Positions 1-11,717 of a DNA stretch of 64,000 bases are shown piece after piece. Under the pieces are notes generated by a model. It ran no database searches, was not told the origin of the DNA, and was given only the letters and a program-made list of their open reading frames with translations. Position 1 is the first letter of the stretch. Each line of letters starts with the position of its first letter. This DNA comes from Mesorhabditis belari (Eukaryota > Nematoda > Chromadorea > Rhabditida > Rhabditidae). Where the stretch lies: NCBI GenBank assembly GCA_958450365.1, contig CAUEEP010000728.1:620001-684000 (forward strand). Reading direction: 5' to 3'. The position numbers and the translations under genes were made by a program.

Positions 1-45
1 TTTTCACTTTTCTTTCATTAATTCGTTAGGGAAAGATTTGAAAAT

Positions 46-169
46 GATTCTTATTTTTTGTTTGATTATTTATTATTCTTATTTATTTATTATTCTTATT
101 TATTTATTATTATTATTTATTTATTATTCTTATTTATTCTTATTTTATTCTTATTTTATTCTTATTTAT
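46..169. repeat. AT-rich simple repeat
   Basis: Imperfect runs of TTATTTATTATTC-type units. The same AT-rich motif returns in the loop of the adjacent foldback element (about 335-405). No coding signal. Confidence 0.8.
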
Positions 170-604
170 GCAAAGTATTCACCTTTTTGCGCCCCGGGGG
201 TTTTCAGCTATTGGCAATCTCATTTTTAGATCCATTTTATAAAACGGGCAGGACTTAACACGGGTTACGGTAGTTTTAGTCATTTGAATGGGTTCCTCGC
301 TAGCGGAAAACTCGAACAAAGTGCTTTCAAACATAATTAGATTATTCTTATTTATTAATTATTCTTATTTGTTAATTATTCTTATTTATTTATTATTCTT
401 ATTATGTTTGAACGCACTTTGTTCGATTTTTCCGCTAGCGAGCCGGGGAACCCATTCAAATCACTAAAACTACCGTAAACTACCATTCAAATCACTAAAA
501 TTATCGTAACCCATGTTAAGCCCTGCCCGTTTTTTCAAATTCATCTAAAAATTAGATTGCCAATAGCTGAGAACCCCCCGGGGCGCAAAAGGTGAATACT
601 TTGC
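170..604. mobile_element. Foldback (MITE-like) element, about 435 bp
   Basis: The left arm (170-335) starts GCAAAGTATTCACC. It returns as its reverse complement in the right arm (about 400-604), ending GGTGAATACTTTGC. The loop is AT-rich. The arms share CGCTAGCGGAAAA, GGGTTACGGTAGTTTTAG and the CCCGGGG-type block. There is no transposase reading frame, so this is a non-autonomous palindromic element. The superfamily is not assignable. Confidence 0.75.
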
Positions 605-1683
605 CTTTTAATCGATAGAGCAAATGTAAATACGGAGCGTCGCGTTTGCGCACAGACCGATTGACAGACAAACGTCTTTTCTGTTTTATAGATAGTAGAT
701 ATTTTCACTTTTTTTTGGTTGATATCTTTTGGATTTTCTAGACCTATGGATGGCCAACACCTCTTTTCCGCTTTTCTTTTAGCAAATTGATAAATGAGAA
801 ACTCTACGAAGTGCTCTAGAAAGTGGGTGTTTCCATTCCCGACTACAAAGTGCAAAAAACAAGTCTATTCTGATACTGTTATCCAGCCAACAGACTTTCC
901 CTTGAAATGCCCAAACTCGTTCCCCAATTTCCCTTTGATTTCTCTTTTCCCCCATTTTCTCAATCTTCTTCTGTCTATTTGTCGAATCGTTCTTTTAATT
1001 TCCCTCAAAATCAATCGCCCATCCCTTTCCCAAAATGGGGTTTTCAGGTGGCATCCATCAAACAAAAAAAAATCAAAAAAAACTCACCAACTGGCAGCAA
1101 AAACGGCTGCCATTTGTGTGGGAATTCAAAAATTCCAGAAACATTTCTTTTTTTACAAACAAATTTATGTATTATATAGTATAATGATTAAAAATTACTG
1201 TTGATTTAAAAAGGATTCGATTTTGAAGTGAAATTTGGGTACACTGGTGACAGCTGGGACCATTTTTTTTTTTGTGATGGACCTTGAAGGGGAAACGGAA
1301 AGAGGTTTTGAGGAAACAGAAAACATAGGTGGAGCGTGGGAATGTTCACAGAACATAACACAAAATTCCCACACTTTTTCGGGGAAGGAGGAGGAGGAGG
1401 GGGGAATTCGATGAAAAGCAATTTGGCAAAAGTTTAGGAGTAAAGTTTGAAGTGTTTGAAGTGTTTGATGAGTTTCGGGAAGGTATTCTCGCCGCGTACT
1501 TGATCGTTTACCATAAATTTGATCTCTAGTATCGAATTTTGAGATTTTAGAGCCGATCAGCTGAACACTTAGTTTTGAGGTTTTAAATGAAAGTCTAAAC
1601 AAGGCCAGACTCTGTCACTGGTTAGTCACAAATTTATGGTTAGCAAGCGTCCACAAATCCTCTTTCATATTCCCCCTCAACAC

Positions 1684-1890
1684 GATATAATTTTGTTATA
1701 TGACTTGAGCATTTGACAAATTTGATGGATTGATTGGGGAGAAGTCACGTTGAAGAGATTTTAAAGCCAATCAGCTTAGTGAACACTTAGTTTTGAGGCT
1801 TTAAATGAAAGCCTAAACAAGGCGAGACTCTGTCACTCAGCAAGCGTGCACAAATAAATCTCTTTCATATTCTCAATCTAACAATTTCTA
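1684..1890. repeat. Dispersed repeat, copy with an adjacent partial copy
   Basis: The block starts GATATAATTTTGTTATATGA and runs to the CAAGCGTGCACAAAT region. It is closely matched at 6235-6425, and its second half is also present at 1538-1680. All three copies are in the same orientation. No terminal repeats or coding region were recognised. Confidence 0.7.
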
Positions 1891-2549
1891 ACAATTCCTA
1901 AAATTTGTCGAAAGTCACTAGTCAGACAAGGATGTCCCAAAGCCGGTTTCATTTCTTCATTCTCTTTTTCTCAAATCCATTACAACTGATCCTGAAATCC
2001 ACCCGCAAAAGCGCTCCATTTTAGGTGGATTTGAAATGACCAAATGGCTGAAAGAATAGCTTCTTTTTTTTCATTTCTTGTTCACTTTTCTTGAAAACTG
2101 GATTTTCCACGGTTAGTAGTTTCATTTTTTTTACGTCATCCTTTTGTGTGATTTTTCTGAAATTCGATTGTGGAATAGCTGGGTTCTTTTATCTATGGAA
2201 TCTATGGAATCCAAATTGTAAAAGGTTTTATTCAAAATCGATCTAAAGCTTTAGATTAGAATTGATTAGCTAAATAAATAAACATAAATAAAAATAAATG
2301 AGCAAAATTTTGAGCGAAAAAAAAGTCGACTGTTCGTCCCTGGAATTAGCCAGAAATTCTCTATTGACTGATTCGAATTCTCATCAAATAAACTGAAAGA
2401 GAATGGACGGAATTCCCTTTGCGGATCAAGGGTTACACAATTTATGACTTATGGATCGGATCGGGGTCATCGGATCATTGCCTTTTTTTCTCTTCTTTGC
2501 CATTGCCATCGAAAGCCTTTTCAAATGGTGAATGCTGAAGGGGAAAAGA

Positions 2550-2938
2550 GCCTTCTGTCTGTCTTTCTGTCCTTCTGTTCGACCATTCGTTTTGTTCCCA
2601 TCAAAGAAAAACCCCTTGAGGAGTAGAAAGGCCACTAAACGGACCAATCCAAGTATTTGAATTTAGGGAAAAGAGCTTCGAATTTATCGTTAACTTACAG
2701 CTATTTTTGTGTACTTTATGCTAGAAACGAACCCTTTCAGAGCCTTCTGTCTTTCTGTCCTTCTGTTCGACCATTCGTTTTGTTCTCATCAAAGAAAACC
2801 CCTTGAGGAGTAGAAAGGCCACTAAACGGACTAATCCAAGTATTTGAATTTGGGGGAAAGAGCTTCGGATTTATCGTTAACTTACGGCTATTTTTGTGTG
2901 TACTTTTTTGTGCTAGAAACGAACCCTTTCTCGAGCTT
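2550..2938. repeat. Tandem duplication, two units of about 190 bp
   Basis: Unit 1 (2550-2738) and unit 2 (2742-2937) share long identical runs such as GTTCGACCATTCGTTTTGTT and GAGGAGTAGAAAGGCCACTA. They differ by a few substitutions and small indels, so this is a recent local duplication of non-coding DNA. Confidence 0.8.
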
Positions 2939-3876
2939 TACAGCTGGAATTTGACGAACCCTTTCTCGAGCTTTTCAGCGATTTGACGAGTTGGAAGGGG
3001 AATAACTTATGCAAAAATCAAAAAAAACCTCGTCATGAATGTGTTAATGAGAGTACAAAGTACAATGCAAGTTACCAATCATTCCATGTATCAACTTGAG
3101 CATTTAGTGAACCAGAAAGAATGCGTTTTGGCTGGTAATCTGAGTTTATCTCTCGATAGGGCAAATTTATCATAACCAAGAGCCTTAATGTTTCCTTAAA
3201 GCTTAAAGACGAGGCAACGGTTATCGTTTAAAAGAGAACATTTATTTTAAAAGAGAACATTTCTTCTCATCATCCCTTTTTCGATCACAGGCGCATCAAT
3301 CCATTCAAAAATTGAATACCACTGGAATGAATGGGAAAAAAAGAACAATTGAACACCCGAATGGACAATTCATCGAATGGATGGACATAAAGGGATCCCA
3401 ACAGATGAAATGACCCCGGCTGTGTCCCCACGAAAGAATTGACCTTCACACCTGGTACAAGAACTCAAAGATTTGAAAAAAAGGGGACACGAGTTTTTGG
3501 TTACAAAAGGTACTGGTCTACAGTGATCTACTCAAGCATTTCACCGTACAACACAACCAACAATGTACACTAGGATTTAATCTAACTAATTCTATCCATT
3601 TTTGACTTGTCTAGCTTCAAACAATTTTCAAATAATCCCTTTTTTGGTGGAATGATTTTTGATGGTGAAATGATTTTTCAAAAAAACACTCTTCCTCTTT
3701 ATTCCCGTTGAATGGCCTTTTAACCCCGATTCTCTATCTTTTTCTCCTTCTTTTTCTTTATCCAAACCCATTTGCCCCTCAATTAAATAGTCATTTTAAA
3801 AGACTGTAAAGTTAGGTAAAAAAGGAGAGATGAGCCTTTGAAGATCTACTCCAATCTAGAACCGATTTGAGTCACT

Positions 3877-4145
3877 TACCGTAAATACTGTAATAGTACC
3901 CCACCCCCATAATGACGGTGCGGAGTGTTGTGTAGTCTAGCTTTGAACGAGTTTTTCTCGACACTGGTTTAAGCTAGAATGCGCGCTTAGATATCAAAAA
4001 ATAGCCCTGAATTTCAGCTTTTTTTTGATACCAAAGACGCATTTTTTGAAAGTACGGGCGCTTGAAAAAAAATGAAATACTAAAAAACTTTTGCGACTAC
4101 GCCACTGTACGAGGGGGGTGGGGTACTATTACAGTATTTACGGTA
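3877..4145. mobile_element. MITE with TACCGTAAATACTGTAATAGTA termini, copy 1
   Basis: Perfect inverted ends read TACCGTAAATACTGTAATAG at the left and its reverse complement at the right, followed by CCCC/GGGG. A full relative in inverted orientation lies at 60080-60347 and a truncated palindromic one at 60503-60720. No coding capacity. Confidence 0.85.
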
Positions 4146-4467
4146 GGTTTGAGTCACTCAATTCAATTGTTGTGTTCAATTTTGATTCAATCAAAGCTTA
4201 CTTTTTCTTTTACTTGAATCAGGCAAAAATGAAAACCAATCATTTTACTGTTGATGGTTTAAAAGTTGACATGGAAAGAGGTTTTCTGCTGAATGGAAAA
4301 GGGTTCCGTTACCCGTTCCATTGAATGGTTCTTTCGTTTTTTTCAAAGACCCATTCAATCTTTGATGGCTTTTCAAATCTGGTTTTGAAAGTTTTACCAT
4401 TTTTTGTTTCACCAAACCGGGTGAAACAATGAGGGAAAACTGGTTGGAAGGAACTAAATTTAAAAAC

Positions 4468-4600
4468 TAACTAAAGAAGCTAAAGAAACTAAAGAAATTA
4501 AAGAAACTGAAGAAATTAAAGAAGCTAAAGAAGCTAAAGAAACTAAAGAAACTAAAGAAACTAAAGAAATTAAAGAAATTAAAGAAATTAAAGAAATTAA
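4468..4600. repeat. 9-bp minisatellite (AAAGAAACT/AAAGAAATT)
   Basis: About fifteen tandem 9-mers alternate between the -ACT, -ATT and -GCT variants. The reverse strand gives an artificial Phe/Ser-rich open frame. That frame is a repeat artefact, not a gene. Confidence 0.85.
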
Positions 4601-4741
4601 ACGATATTATCGTGAATAAGGATTTAAGGTTGTTTTTAGGGAAAGCTGGTTGAGTTTTTAGAGGTATAGATGGTTTGGTAGCAAAAGTTTTGAATAATTG
4701 ACTAAACTTATCCGAAACTTTCTTCTCTAACAAGCAAATCT

Positions 4742-4812
4742 CGAATAGCTCAGTGGTTAGAGCATTTGTCTGGAAAGTAAAAGATTCAATAGTCAATAGG
4801 GTTCAATATTTT
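4742..4812 (+). pseudogene. tRNA-like sequence
   Basis: It contains a good box-A segment, TAGCTCAGTGGTTAGAGC, and about 40 nt later a box-B-like GGGTTCAAT. The acceptor and T stems do not pair well, so it is a tRNA-derived relic rather than a functional tRNA gene. Confidence 0.45.
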
Positions 4813-5595
4813 CTCCGGAAATCTTTCTTTACCATTCCTTACTTTATGCATAACGATTTATTTTCGATTTTTCAAGTCGAGGTCATTGGTCTGAAGGAGA
4901 GGGTGGTCAGGCCGTGACTGTGTCCTCCGTCCCGTGCCTGCCATCCTCCAAAAAAGACAAAGAAAGGTAAAAGAGTAAAAAAGACGAAGAAAGGAGATGG
5001 GTGTGGAGGTCAGTATCCGCTTCTCTTCCTCTCTCTTCCTCTCTCTTCCCTCCTCTTCCCCTCCTCTTCCCTTTTCTCATTCAAAAAGGCCGTTCAAATG
5101 CCGACGTACCATTTCCTTTTCCTCTCTTTCGTTCTCTTCCTTTTTTCTGGAAAACTTTCTCCTAATCTTTTCCCCTTTTTTTTTTCTCCAATCCTTAGCT
5201 ATACGCCTTATTTACAGCTGTTAGGCGTCCCGAATCGTTTTTTTTTGTAACACTTTTCTTTAGTGGTACATTGTAGTGCCAGCCCACCACCATTTGCTAG
5301 GTCAAACCAAAACTTTTCGTGTTCTTTTAGAAAACTTTAATATAATACAATATTATTCTATTTTTGGACGTTCAATAATCCTTTCTATTATATAACATTC
5401 AGCTTTTGCTTTGATCAGCTCAGACATTGGAGCTTGAAGCTCGTTTCTATTTGGTGAATCAAATAATTCTTCTCAGCTCGGCCTACCATTACAAGATTTG
5501 ATCAAATTTTCTGTAAATTATTGTATTTGGATTCATTTGTTTACTAATTTCTTGTTTTAACCTTTTCAAATTCCGAACGTTCATCATTTTTCTTT

Positions 5596-5718
5596 AAATA
5601 ATATCTCTCTTTATCATTTTTTTTTGTGTTTTCCTCTCTTCAGACTAATATTTGACAGGCGATATCTAGGCGCCAATCAAATAATTTCTAGTCAAATATC
5701 CAACACAAAATTCTGCAC
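5596..5718. repeat. Left long direct repeat flanking a LINE fragment
   Basis: This 123-bp block starts AAATAATATCTCTCTTTATC and ends AAATTCTGCAC. It recurs almost unchanged at 6076-6203, with the LINE 3' fragment exactly between the two copies. It fits a long target-site duplication. Confidence 0.75.
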
Positions 5719-6075
5719 TGAGGTTCTTTCGTTTTAGAAATTCCAGTCACCTCCAATAAGTTTGTTTATAACTCTTTTCCAATAAGAACTGCCTTTGGAA
5801 ACTGAACTGAACTTTGGAATCGACTTCCCAGAGTTTTGAGAGAGTCCAATAGTCTCGAAACCTTTAAATTATTTGTAGATAATCTTGATCTTGAAGCTCT
5901 AGTGGATCCTTGACGTTATCTGTGCTACCCACATTTTACATATATTATATCGTGTTTCTTTTTATCGGCCCTTTTCGTGTTATGTGTATGAATTGATGTG
6001 TTTTAATCTTAAATCTAGCACACTTTATCTCAGGTCCTGAATAAAATATCTCTCTCTCTATATATATATATATAT
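5719..6075 (+). mobile_element. 5'-truncated non-LTR retrotransposon (LINE) 3' end
   Basis: In one frame, 5812-5913 reads LWNRLPRVLRESNSL...TFK...DNLDLEALVDP followed by a stop. This is the typical C-terminus of LINE reverse-transcriptase ORFs (the LWN-LP / TFK pattern). The frame extends upstream to about 5764 with one internal stop. A short 3' UTR follows and ends in AATAAAATATCTCTCTC and a TA dinucleotide tail. Everything 5' of the last ~50 codons is missing, as expected from incomplete reverse transcription. The clade (RTE, CR1 or other) cannot be decided from so little. Confidence 0.75.
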
Positions 6076-6203
6076 AAATAATATCTCTCTTTATCATTTT
6101 TTATGTTTTCCTCTCTTCAGACTAATATTTGACAGGCGATATCTAGGCGCCAATCAAATACTTTCTAATCAAATAATTTCTAATCCAACACAAAATTCTG
6201 CAC
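6076..6203. repeat. Right long direct repeat flanking the LINE fragment
   Basis: Second copy of the 5596-5718 block. It starts right at the AT-rich tail of the LINE fragment and ends at the same TTCTGCAC. It differs by a few substitutions and a 5-8 bp indel. Confidence 0.75.
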
Positions 6204-6234
6204 CTTTTTTTTTGGATGTTTTGGCCTGATTTCC

Positions 6235-6425
6235 GATATAATTTTGTTATATGACCTGAGCATTTGACAAATTTGATGGATTGATTGGGGAGAAGTCACG
6301 TTGAAGAGATTTTAAAGCCGATCAGCTCAGTGAACACTTCGTTTTGAGGTTTTAAATGAAAGTCTAAACAAGGCCAGACTCTGTCACTTAGCAAGCGTCC
6401 ACAAATCAATCTCTTTGATATTCCC
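6235..6425. repeat. Dispersed repeat, second full copy
   Basis: Direct-orientation relative of 1684-1890, with about nine in ten bases matching over the shared segment by eye. No coding region. Confidence 0.7.
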
Positions 6426-6748
6426 AATCAACTCTCCTTTTGATCATTGCCAAAATTTGAACGTTAACCTTTCAATGATTGCTATCATTGGGGAAAACTT
6501 TCAAATATGGAAAGAACCGAAAGATCGCAAGAATTGGGTTCTCGGCAAAATTGCGCAACTCCTTTTCCTCTGCATTCTCCTGGCCCGATCGCTTACAGAT
6601 TGTTTTTTTTCAAAAAAACCCATCCAGAATCTATTTGAAACTATCTTCTTTTCATATTCAACTTTCAACTTTTTATCATTTTTTTATCAGATTAGGCTTT
6701 TTACTTTCAAATCAATTGAGATTTTTCTTGGTAAGCTTGTGTTGGAAT

Positions 6749-6982
6749 TCGAAGTAAGCTTGTATTAGAAGTAATTGGGAAGTAAGCTTGTATTAGAAGT
6801 AATTCGAAGTAAGCTTGTATTAGAAGTAATTGGAAGTAAGCTTGTATTAGAAGTAATTCGAAGTAAGCTTGTATTAGAAGTAATTGGAAGTAAGCTTGTA
6901 TTAGAAGTAATTCGAAGTAAGCTTGTATTAGAAGTAATTGGGAAGTAAGCTTGTATTAGAAGTAATTCGAAGTAAGCTTGTA
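6749..6982. repeat. 27-bp minisatellite
   Basis: About nine tandem units of GAAGTAAGCTTGTATTAGAA plus GTAATTC or GTAATTGG. The C/G variants alternate, giving a dimeric pattern of about 53 bp. Confidence 0.9.
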
Positions 6983-7596
6983 TTCTTAAATCTTTAAATA
7001 TTTAAACACAGCCCAGTCTTTGAAAGGGGCATTAAAGACAACGATTTTTTTTTTGCGCAATTCCTTCTTTTCTCTTCATTTGGTACTCAATGGTATAAAG
7101 AACAAATTCAAGAAACGAAAACAAAGCGCAAAACTCTTTAGATTTTAAAAAAATTAAGGAAAATTTTTGCACTTTATCAATGGTGCTTTTGAAATTGTGT
7201 GGTTTTTTTTTGTTGGGGAAAGAAGAAAGGGAACCCTTTAGAAGTTGAATACTGACTCAGAAAGATAGTTTAACTTTAAATCTTAAAATAATACTCAAAA
7301 AGTATCAATTTTCAGTTAGATTCCAATTTTCCTTGAATCTTTGAATCATTTCCGGTTGCTTATCTCTCAAAAATCTCACTTAAAGTAGTTCTTTTTTTGG
7401 GAGAATCGTTAAAGGTTGCTCGAAGAAGATAGGGAAGCTTTTGAAAAGTAAAACCAATTCTAGAATTATGTAAAATAGATAAATCTAACTATAAGTTAAA
7501 AAAGAATTTCTTTTAAACTTTACTTTAAACTTAAAAAGAGTTTAGCTATACTTAGCTAAAGTTAGTTGATAAGTCGATCATATACTTACTTTTTTG

Positions 7597-7720
7597 AAGC
7601 TAGAGCTGAAGCTAGAGCTGAAGCTAGAGCTGAAGCTAGAACTGAAGCTAGAGCTGAAGCTAGAGCTGAAGCTAGAGCTGAAGCTAGAGCTGAAGCTAGA
7701 GCTGAAGCTAGAGCTGAAAC
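7597..7720. repeat. 12-bp minisatellite GAAGCTAGAGCT
   Basis: About ten units. Because 12 is divisible by 3, every frame stays open, giving Lys-Leu-Glu-Leu repeats on + and Ser/Phe repeats on -. No start context, splice sites or homologous domain suggest that either is translated. Confidence 0.9.
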
Positions 7721-8993
7721 TCGAAACCGTTTTCAGTTTTAAGATCATTTTGGTCTCTCTTTTTATACTCAAACACTCTTTACTTAAATAAACAAATGAT
7801 GCAACTCTTACTTTTTACAAAAATCCCATTTATAAACTCTTATAGTCTATTCGGAGGAAATGAAATGTGATCTCCTGTGACCTTTCCCAAATGCGCAACA
7901 ATTCTTCGATATCTTCGATTTTTGAGTTCTCATTGATGCTTAAAATGAAAAGACTTTTCTATTTTTCAGTCAATGATCTGTCTTCTGGTTATATTTTGAA
8001 ACCATTCTCCATTTCCCCACTTCACTTTAATTCAAACTGTGCCCAAATATTGCCGAGATTTCCCCGAATCGGTTTCCCCTTTTGATCTCTCAAGCGATCT
8101 GTCCTAGTCTAGTCATGTTTGGCAAAAAGATTCAAAAAAAGATCTCGGGTCAACCCTTCCCAGCAAATCTTCTATTTGCATATCTTTGAATGACCCAATC
8201 GTTCTTGAGTCAATGCACAGTCTATTAAACGGTTAGTGCATCCATTTTTTTGAAAGTGAGCACTTGCTAGAGTTGGAGGAGTGACCCGGGAAAGGATTAT
8301 GTAAATTTTGACGCTAGGATCATCGTTGCCGTTGGCTAGGTACTGGCTAGGTAAAAGGGAGGTACTGGGTTAAAACTATTGACTCATCCGACATCTAAAC
8401 TTGTAACTAAGTATCTCAGAGGTTGGCATCTATAAGTTTTATAAAATTTGCAAACAAATGGTTTCATTTGAGAATTGTTCCAGTTTACAGTTGACCTGGC
8501 CCGGCCCAGTCTTAGAATTTGACCTTATAATTAGGAGCAGCTCAGCTGGATTGGAAAATACCTATGCTAAGCTTCATTTCTTTCATAAACTGGTATCAAA
8601 ATCAATTCACATTCAGAGCATTCACATCCATCCATTCCTTTCAAAAAGTGAGTCCTTTCAAAAGTGAGAATTGCCCCAAAAAAAGACTAACCTTGTTTCA
8701 GGCTACAAAAAGCGGTCATTTAGCAAAAGGAAACGGTTCAAATGACATTGTGGAGACCTTGGGCACCTCCTTTGTACCCCCTTACATCCTCTGTACCATC
8801 GTGTGCCGTTCATCCCATTCCTTTCCATCTCTTTTCACCCGCACATTCAAAGCCATCCACCATTTTTTTTTGCTGAATGGCTCGCCGATCGGATGGGGCA
8901 CAAAGAAAAAGAGCAATGGCGCGCGTCTTTCTTTTTTTTCTGCATTAATAAGTTATGACTCGAAGGTACCGGTTAGGCCTTTCATTGGATGAT
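7721..8993. other. Non-coding stretch
   Basis: No supported gene. The longest + strand open frame (8564-8992) has no recognisable domain and ends at the edge of the duplicated TTLL fragment. It may be spacer or an unrecognised exon. Confidence 0.4.
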
Positions 8994-9639
8994 TTGAATA
9001 TTCACAAATGGAGATTCGGGACTTGAATGGATGCGGATCAAAAGATTTGAATGGTTTCGATAAGGAGCATAAAGGTGTGAGAAGCAATCATTTGAATAGC
9101 TACCGTTGCGAGTGAGGAGAAAAAACAGTTGCTCTTTTGTCAGATCTTCTGTCAGATTGATACTCGATACGCCCAAAAGCACAGGTGTTCGAGTAGAAAA
9201 AACTCGAACACCATCTATCGGCGTGTGCCAGACGGCGAGCGATTACTCGGCCACAGAAAGAACACCTGGCCAATCACTACATTTTTTTGTTCTGTAAATG
9301 ATTCCCAAATGAGATTTAATGTTAAAAATTTGTGCCCCGGGATTTTCAGGGCCCTAGAATCTATTGGCGGAGTTTATTTTAACCTTTTGTTTCAAGAAAA
9401 ATCACAAGAGAATCGGATTGGCTTTGGGTTTTGCCAATAATAGCTTTTCACAATGAAAAGATCCGGATTTTCAAGAAGAAACGTAGAATTTGCTATTTTG
9501 CTATTAGCTTTTTGAGCAATCATCACAGTAATCATCATTCCTTAAATCTGTTCATAGAGGATTTGATTCTCTTTGAAGTGACCACTCGAGAGATTTGGGG
9601 ACATATTTGCCTAAATGTTTGAAATGGTTACTCTGTGAT
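8994..9639. repeat. Duplicated fragment of the TTLL gene (intron plus exon 12)
   Basis: A 646-bp block starting TTGAATATTCACAAATGGAG matches 26006-26686 in the same orientation. That source segment lies inside the TTLL gene and spans most of intron 12 plus exon 12. Downstream (9640-9690) a second direct copy of the block GATTGGCTTTGGGTTTTG...AGCTTTTCACAATGAAAAGA follows. The captured exon is therefore bracketed by copies of a sequence that also forms the inverted ends of the intronic foldback element at 25686-26531. Confidence 0.85.
9548..9610 (-). pseudogene. Orphan copy of TTLL exon 12
   Basis: All 21 codons (ANMSPNLSSGHF...YEQ) are identical at protein level to exon 12 of the TTLL gene at 26595-26657. 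Only a silent AAC-to-AAT change is visible. The acceptor (TTTAG) is intact, but the donor GT has become AT (GAACAG|ATTTAAG). No other TTLL exon lies nearby, so this copy cannot make a TTLL protein. Confidence 0.8.
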
Positions 9640-10016
9640 CCGATTGGCTTTGGGTTTTGTTAGCTTTTCACAATGAAAAGACCGAGAAGAACCGAAATAT
9701 GTGAACGGAGCAATAAAGAGATACAAATTTCAAACTAAACTATTCCAAATATTGCCCGGGAGTTCAGAACAAAATGGCTATTCAAAGAAGGCTTATACTT
9801 TATACATTTATAGGTTTTTTTCTTGGCTTCTTTATCCCTTTCCTCCTCTTTCATTCACCGATTTCCCATTGTTATTCTTTTCTCTTTTTCTTTTCCTAAT
9901 CATTTTCAATCTTTGGCCATTCTCTATTCATTTCCCTTTTCCCCTCTTTAACAGTGCTTCAATAACGAACAGTGTTGGTAACAGTGCTTCAATAACGATC
10001 CGGTGATTTATCGTTT

Positions 10017-10322
10017 ATCATTCTTTCTTCTCTACACGTACCACTATTTTTGCGCCACAATCCGATCCTTGATCCAGTCGTGTTTAGCGTCTCGTCACGT
10101 TTATCGTGATCTCCTTCTTTTCTTGGTTTCAAATTTTTGAAACATGTGTTCTAGATTTAAATTTTTCAATTTTCAGGTAAAATCTTTTTCGAATTGTACA
10201 ACAAATGCCCGTTTTCAAATAAAAGAAACGGTAAATGTCAAGCGAGACGCTAAACACGCCTGGGTCAAGGATCGGATTGTGGCGCAAAAATAGTGGTACG
10301 TGTAGAGAAAAAAAAAGAATGA
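10017..10322. mobile_element. Foldback element, about 305 bp
   Basis: The left arm reads CTCTACACGTACCACTATTT TTGCGCC...GATCCTTGA. The right arm is its reverse complement, ending GTGGTACGTGTAGAG and then A-rich sequence mirroring TCATTCTTTCTT. The central part is AT-rich. No coding region. Confidence 0.75.
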
Positions 10323-11028
10323 TTTATTTTTGATTGGCTTTATTTTTGATTGAAAGTACTTAAAAGTTATTAAATATAATTGATATAATATTATCTAGTG
10401 TATATAATTGATAGATAATTAATAGAACATTATCGAACTCTAAATAGAAACTCGCTCTAAATAGAAAGCTCTTTCTCGTGCACCGAATTTGTTCCTTTCT
10501 TGTCAACAACAGCACTTGTTGCTAATAGAGCAAGAACTCTAGATGAAATGCGTTTCGATTTTAAGCACAAAGTACATGATTGATGTACAAGTACATCAAT
10601 CATGTTCACTGCAAAATGGAAACACGCCTTTTGGTGCAGAGTAGGCAATCCGAAGCATCAAACTGAATAACTTTAAGCCATATGGATTCATTCTCATTAT
10701 CCAAATTGTCTATAGATATTTCTACTCATCCCTATCCTTTTTTCTGAGTCCTATTTGGCCGTGTCCCGGCGTTGACCTGAATGTGATTCCCTGCTGTGTT
10801 CACCCCTTGAAAAACCCCCTTGTTTTTCACTTTATTGCCGCCGAGAACAGCGATGTCCAATGGCTGGAGTGGTGTCAAATTCTATCCCACTAATCATTCT
10901 TTTTTTTTCCAAATGAGCGCTGAGGACACGGTTTTCTTTTACTTGTCTCCTACCTTCAAATCAATCACCCATCTAGTCGTAAATTTTGGTAGATCTTGAC
11001 AAGTTAGAGGTAAAGATGACAAAAGTTT

Positions 11029-11717
11029 GAGTGAGAATATGGGAAAATATATTGAGAAGTTGAAATGCAAAAAAAAGTTTGATGGGCAGAATTGTAGGGA
11101 GTCTTGGTTCTTGCAGTTCTTGCAGGAGTTCTTGCAGTCTTGGTTTAAAGTTTCAAAGGGTTTGAATTCTTTAAAAGATCAGGATTCTTGATCAGGATCA
11201 TCTGGAATGCTTCTAGAGATGTATTTCGAGTTCTCTAAATATTTAGACTTCTGGTGCACTCATTTTTCTCAAAGCAGAAGATTTTGTGAGAGAAACAGAA
11301 GGAATTGAATGTGCTAGACTAGAAAGGATGCGTTTGCATTGAGCACAAAGTACAAAAGGGGTTTAGTTAGTGTCTTTTTTTGCTTGAGTGAGAATATGGG
11401 AAAATATATTGAGGAATTGAAATGCAAAAAAAGTTTGATGGGCAGAATTGTAGGGAATCTTGGTTCTTGCAGTTCTTGCAGGAGTTCTTGCAGTCTTGAT
11501 TTAAAGTTTCAAAGGGTTTGAATTCTTTAGAAGATCAAGATTCTTGATCAGCTGATCTGGAATGCTCCTAGAGGTGAGTTCTCTAAATAGTTTCTATTCT
11601 GGCGCACTCATTTTTCTCAAAGCAGAAGATTTTGTGAGAGAAATAGGAGGAATTGAATGTGCTAGACTAGAAAGGATGCGTTTGCATTGAGCACAAAGTA
11701 CAAAAGGGGTTTAGTTT
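11029..11717. repeat. Tandem duplication, two units of about 340 bp
   Basis: Unit 1 (11029-11365) and unit 2 (11385-11717) share GAGTGAGAATATGGGAAAAT, the GTTCTTGCAG cluster and GAAGATTTTGTGAGAGAAA. The end of each unit carries CTAGAAAGGATGCGTTTGCA, a short motif that recurs elsewhere in the window. Confidence 0.8.

Larger units (their letters stand above)
605..3876. other. Non-coding stretch with local repeats
   Basis: No exon with convincing coding character was found. The open frames on both strands are short and low-complexity. The stretch holds copies of a dispersed repeat (1538-1680, 1684-1890) and a 190-bp tandem duplication (2550-2938). Confidence 0.6.

Noticed and set aside
4467..4796. 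Phe-rich - strand frame ending over the tRNA-like sequence
   Set aside because: It is produced by the 9-bp AAAGAAACT repeat.
7578..7791. Open frames of KLEL and SSFS repeats on both strands
   Set aside because: Both arise from the 12-bp minisatellite, whose period keeps all frames open. No start context or neighbouring exons.
8564..8992. 142-aa + strand frame
   Set aside because: No recognisable domain and low-complexity stretches. It ends within a few bases of the duplicated fragment, so chance openness is more likely.
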